Assembly (NCBI GenBank): GCA_038396585.1
Contig: CP121691.1
Coordinates: forward strand, 2,976,001 to 3,040,000
Length of the DNA stretch: 64,000 nt
From: Vallitaleaceae bacterium 9-2
GTDB taxonomy: Bacteria > Bacillota > Clostridia > Lachnospirales > Vallitaleaceae
Direction of reading: 5' to 3'
Part shown: positions 63,081-64,000 of the stretch, piece by piece
Layout of the letters: every line of letters begins with the position of its first letter
Position numbering within the stretch: position 1 is the stretch's first letter
Notes under the pieces: generated by a model
What the model was told of the DNA's origin: nothing
Databases searched by the model: none
What the model saw: the letters and a program-made list of their open reading frames with translations, nothing else
Program-made: the position numbers and the translations under genes

Positions 63081-64000
63081 ATGCATACCGTAAGCATCTA
63101 TTCATTCAAAACGGATCTTGACCCCTATATTTTATATACCCATCTAGCCCCTAAAAAGGATTCGATTTTTTTAGACAGTTCAAAAGCGGACTCGACGTAC
63201 AGTCGATATTCCATTATAGGATTGAATCCTTTTTTAACTGTTAAAGTGCATGATGGTCAGCTCTACGAAAAAAAATATCCGCAAAAAGATTTTTCCCTTA
63301 TAGCGGATAAAGATATCTTTGCCTATATGAAGCAAATCATCTACGCCAATCAGATAAAAAACACAACCAGCTTTCCTTTTATTGGTGGGGGTATGGGATA
63401 TTTTAGTTATGAGTTAGGAAAAGAACTTTTCAATATAGCGTCCAAAGCACCAAGGTTATTTACCATTCCTGAATGCTATTTTGTTTTTTACGATAATATC
63501 ATTATTATTGATACGCAGACTAAAGAAGGACTCATCACGGGACTAGGCAAGCTTGCTCCCGGCGATTTGTCAATCGAACAAATCAAAAAGCGTATAACGC
63601 CTTTCATGAACCAAAACATACAGGAACCACCATCATCGCATGTATCCCGCAATATCATAAAAGGCACCTTAACTTCATCTAGCTTAAAATCAACGTTTAC
63701 ACGTCAAGGATATATGGATGCCATTGAACGAATGCGTCGTTACATGGAGGATGGCCATATATATGTCGCTAACATGACCCATACTTTTTATGGGCCTTGC
63801 CATCAATCAAGTAACACCGTGTATCATAAACTTCGAACCATCAATCCTGCTCCTTTTTCTGCCTATCTATCCTTAGATGATTTTCAGCTATGCTGTTCAT
63901 CACCAGAACGGTTTATCCAAATAAAAAATCAACATGTTCAAACCCGTCCCATCAAAGGAACGGTTCCACGTGGGCAAACACCTGAATTAGATCAGTCCAA
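63081..64000 (+). CDS. pabB: Aminodeoxychorismate synthase component I (partial)
   Basis: The first 306 residues of a chorismate-using enzyme, cut by the window end. It starts right after the pabA stop with GGAGG inside pabA. The fold is visible in GGGMGYFSYELGKEL, the block YMEDGHIYVANMTHTFY, and SPERFIQIKNQHVQTRPIKGTVPRG. PIKGT carries the lysine that forms a covalent intermediate in PabB, where TrpE has alanine (PIAGT), so I call it PabB. The IYVANMTHTF stretch departs from the usual IYQVNLTQRF. The rest of the active site is outside the window. Confidence 0.9.
   Translation, partial: MHTVSIYSFKTDLDPYILYTHLAPKKDSIFLDSSKADSTYSRYSIIGLNPFLTVKVHDGQLYEKKYPQKDFSLIADKDIFAYMKQIIYANQIKNTTSFPFIGGGMGYFSYELGKELFNIASKAPRLFTIPECYFVFYDNIIIIDTQTKEGLITGLGKLAPGDLSIEQIKKRITPFMNQNIQEPPSSHVSRNIIKGTLTSSSLKSTFTRQGYMDAIERMRRYMEDGHIYVANMTHTFYGPCHQSSNTVYHKLRTINPAPFSAYLSLDDFQLCCSSPERFIQIKNQHVQTRPIKGTVPRGQTPELDQS

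Overview
This window looks like chromosome of a low-GC, Gram-positive, anaerobic plant-fibre degrader, most likely a member of Clostridia. I base this on the AT-rich sequence, strong GGAGG ribosome sites, YesM/YesN-type two-component pairs, a formate/nitrite channel, an NADP-type glutamate dehydrogenase, and genes for arabinan, pectin and pentose use. The family and genus are inference only. I saw no tRNA, rRNA, CRISPR array, prophage or insertion sequence. Almost everything between 2.5 and 61.7 kb runs on the minus strand, with a few plus-strand genes (aminopeptidase, a RlmH-like gene, an AI-2E transporter).

Layout. 1-2.5 kb: end of a metallophosphoesterase gene, phosphofructokinase, and a divergent GntR regulator. 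2.5-8 kb: an unknown membrane-anchored protein, a cytoplasmic-type pectinesterase, an HD protein, a CmpB-like membrane protein and asnS. 8.2-9.3 kb: M29 aminopeptidase. 9.4-18.5 kb: a CUT1 sugar ABC importer (lipoprotein plus two permeases) next to a YesM/YesN pair, an AEC transporter and acetate kinase. 18.6-25.6 kb: arabinan/arabinose catabolism (GH43, GH51, AraC-type regulator, araD, araA, AraR-type repressor) with visible AraR-like operators; no ribulokinase gene (araB) is present. 25.6-30.5 kb: gdhA, an odd PPDK_N-domain protein with a degenerate RecA/KaiC-like front, and an FNT channel. 30.6-43.6 kb: a ChvE-MmsA-MmsB multiple-monosaccharide importer, an MBL hydrolase, a glycosidase/deacetylase fusion lipoprotein, and a four-gene sensor operon (membrane-anchored binding protein, histidine kinase, response regulator, XylF-like anchored binding protein) resembling the XylFII-LytS/YesN systems known from clostridia. 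43.6-47.1 kb: two convergent RlmH-family genes, an AAA ATPase and an AI-2E-type permease. 47.3-54 kb: a C39-peptidase lipoprotein, a 44-residue basic protein and a heterodimeric ABC exporter behind a leader peptide and two tandem terminators. 54-61.8 kb: topoisomerase III, an RND efflux permease, its adaptor, a TetR regulator and a DUF2721 protein. 61.9-64 kb: folE-pabA-pabB, the start of folate synthesis.

How it fits together. Arabino-oligosaccharides would enter through the CUT1 importer, be cut by the GH43 and GH51 enzymes, and arabinose would pass through AraA and AraD; AraR, the AraC protein and the two YesM/YesN-type systems would control uptake and breakdown. Free pentoses may enter through ChvE-MmsAB under the anchored-binding-protein sensor.

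The two most unusual loci are: (1) a pair of RlmH-family genes in which one protein keeps the SAM-binding half and lacks the conserved C-terminal tail, while the other keeps the tail and has lost the SAM loop, suggesting an obligate heterodimer; and (2) a leader region before the ABC exporter with a 30-codon peptide, an anti-Shine-Dalgarno segment that can pair with two ribosome sites, and three interchangeable copies of one stem sequence able to form either two terminators or one antiterminator.
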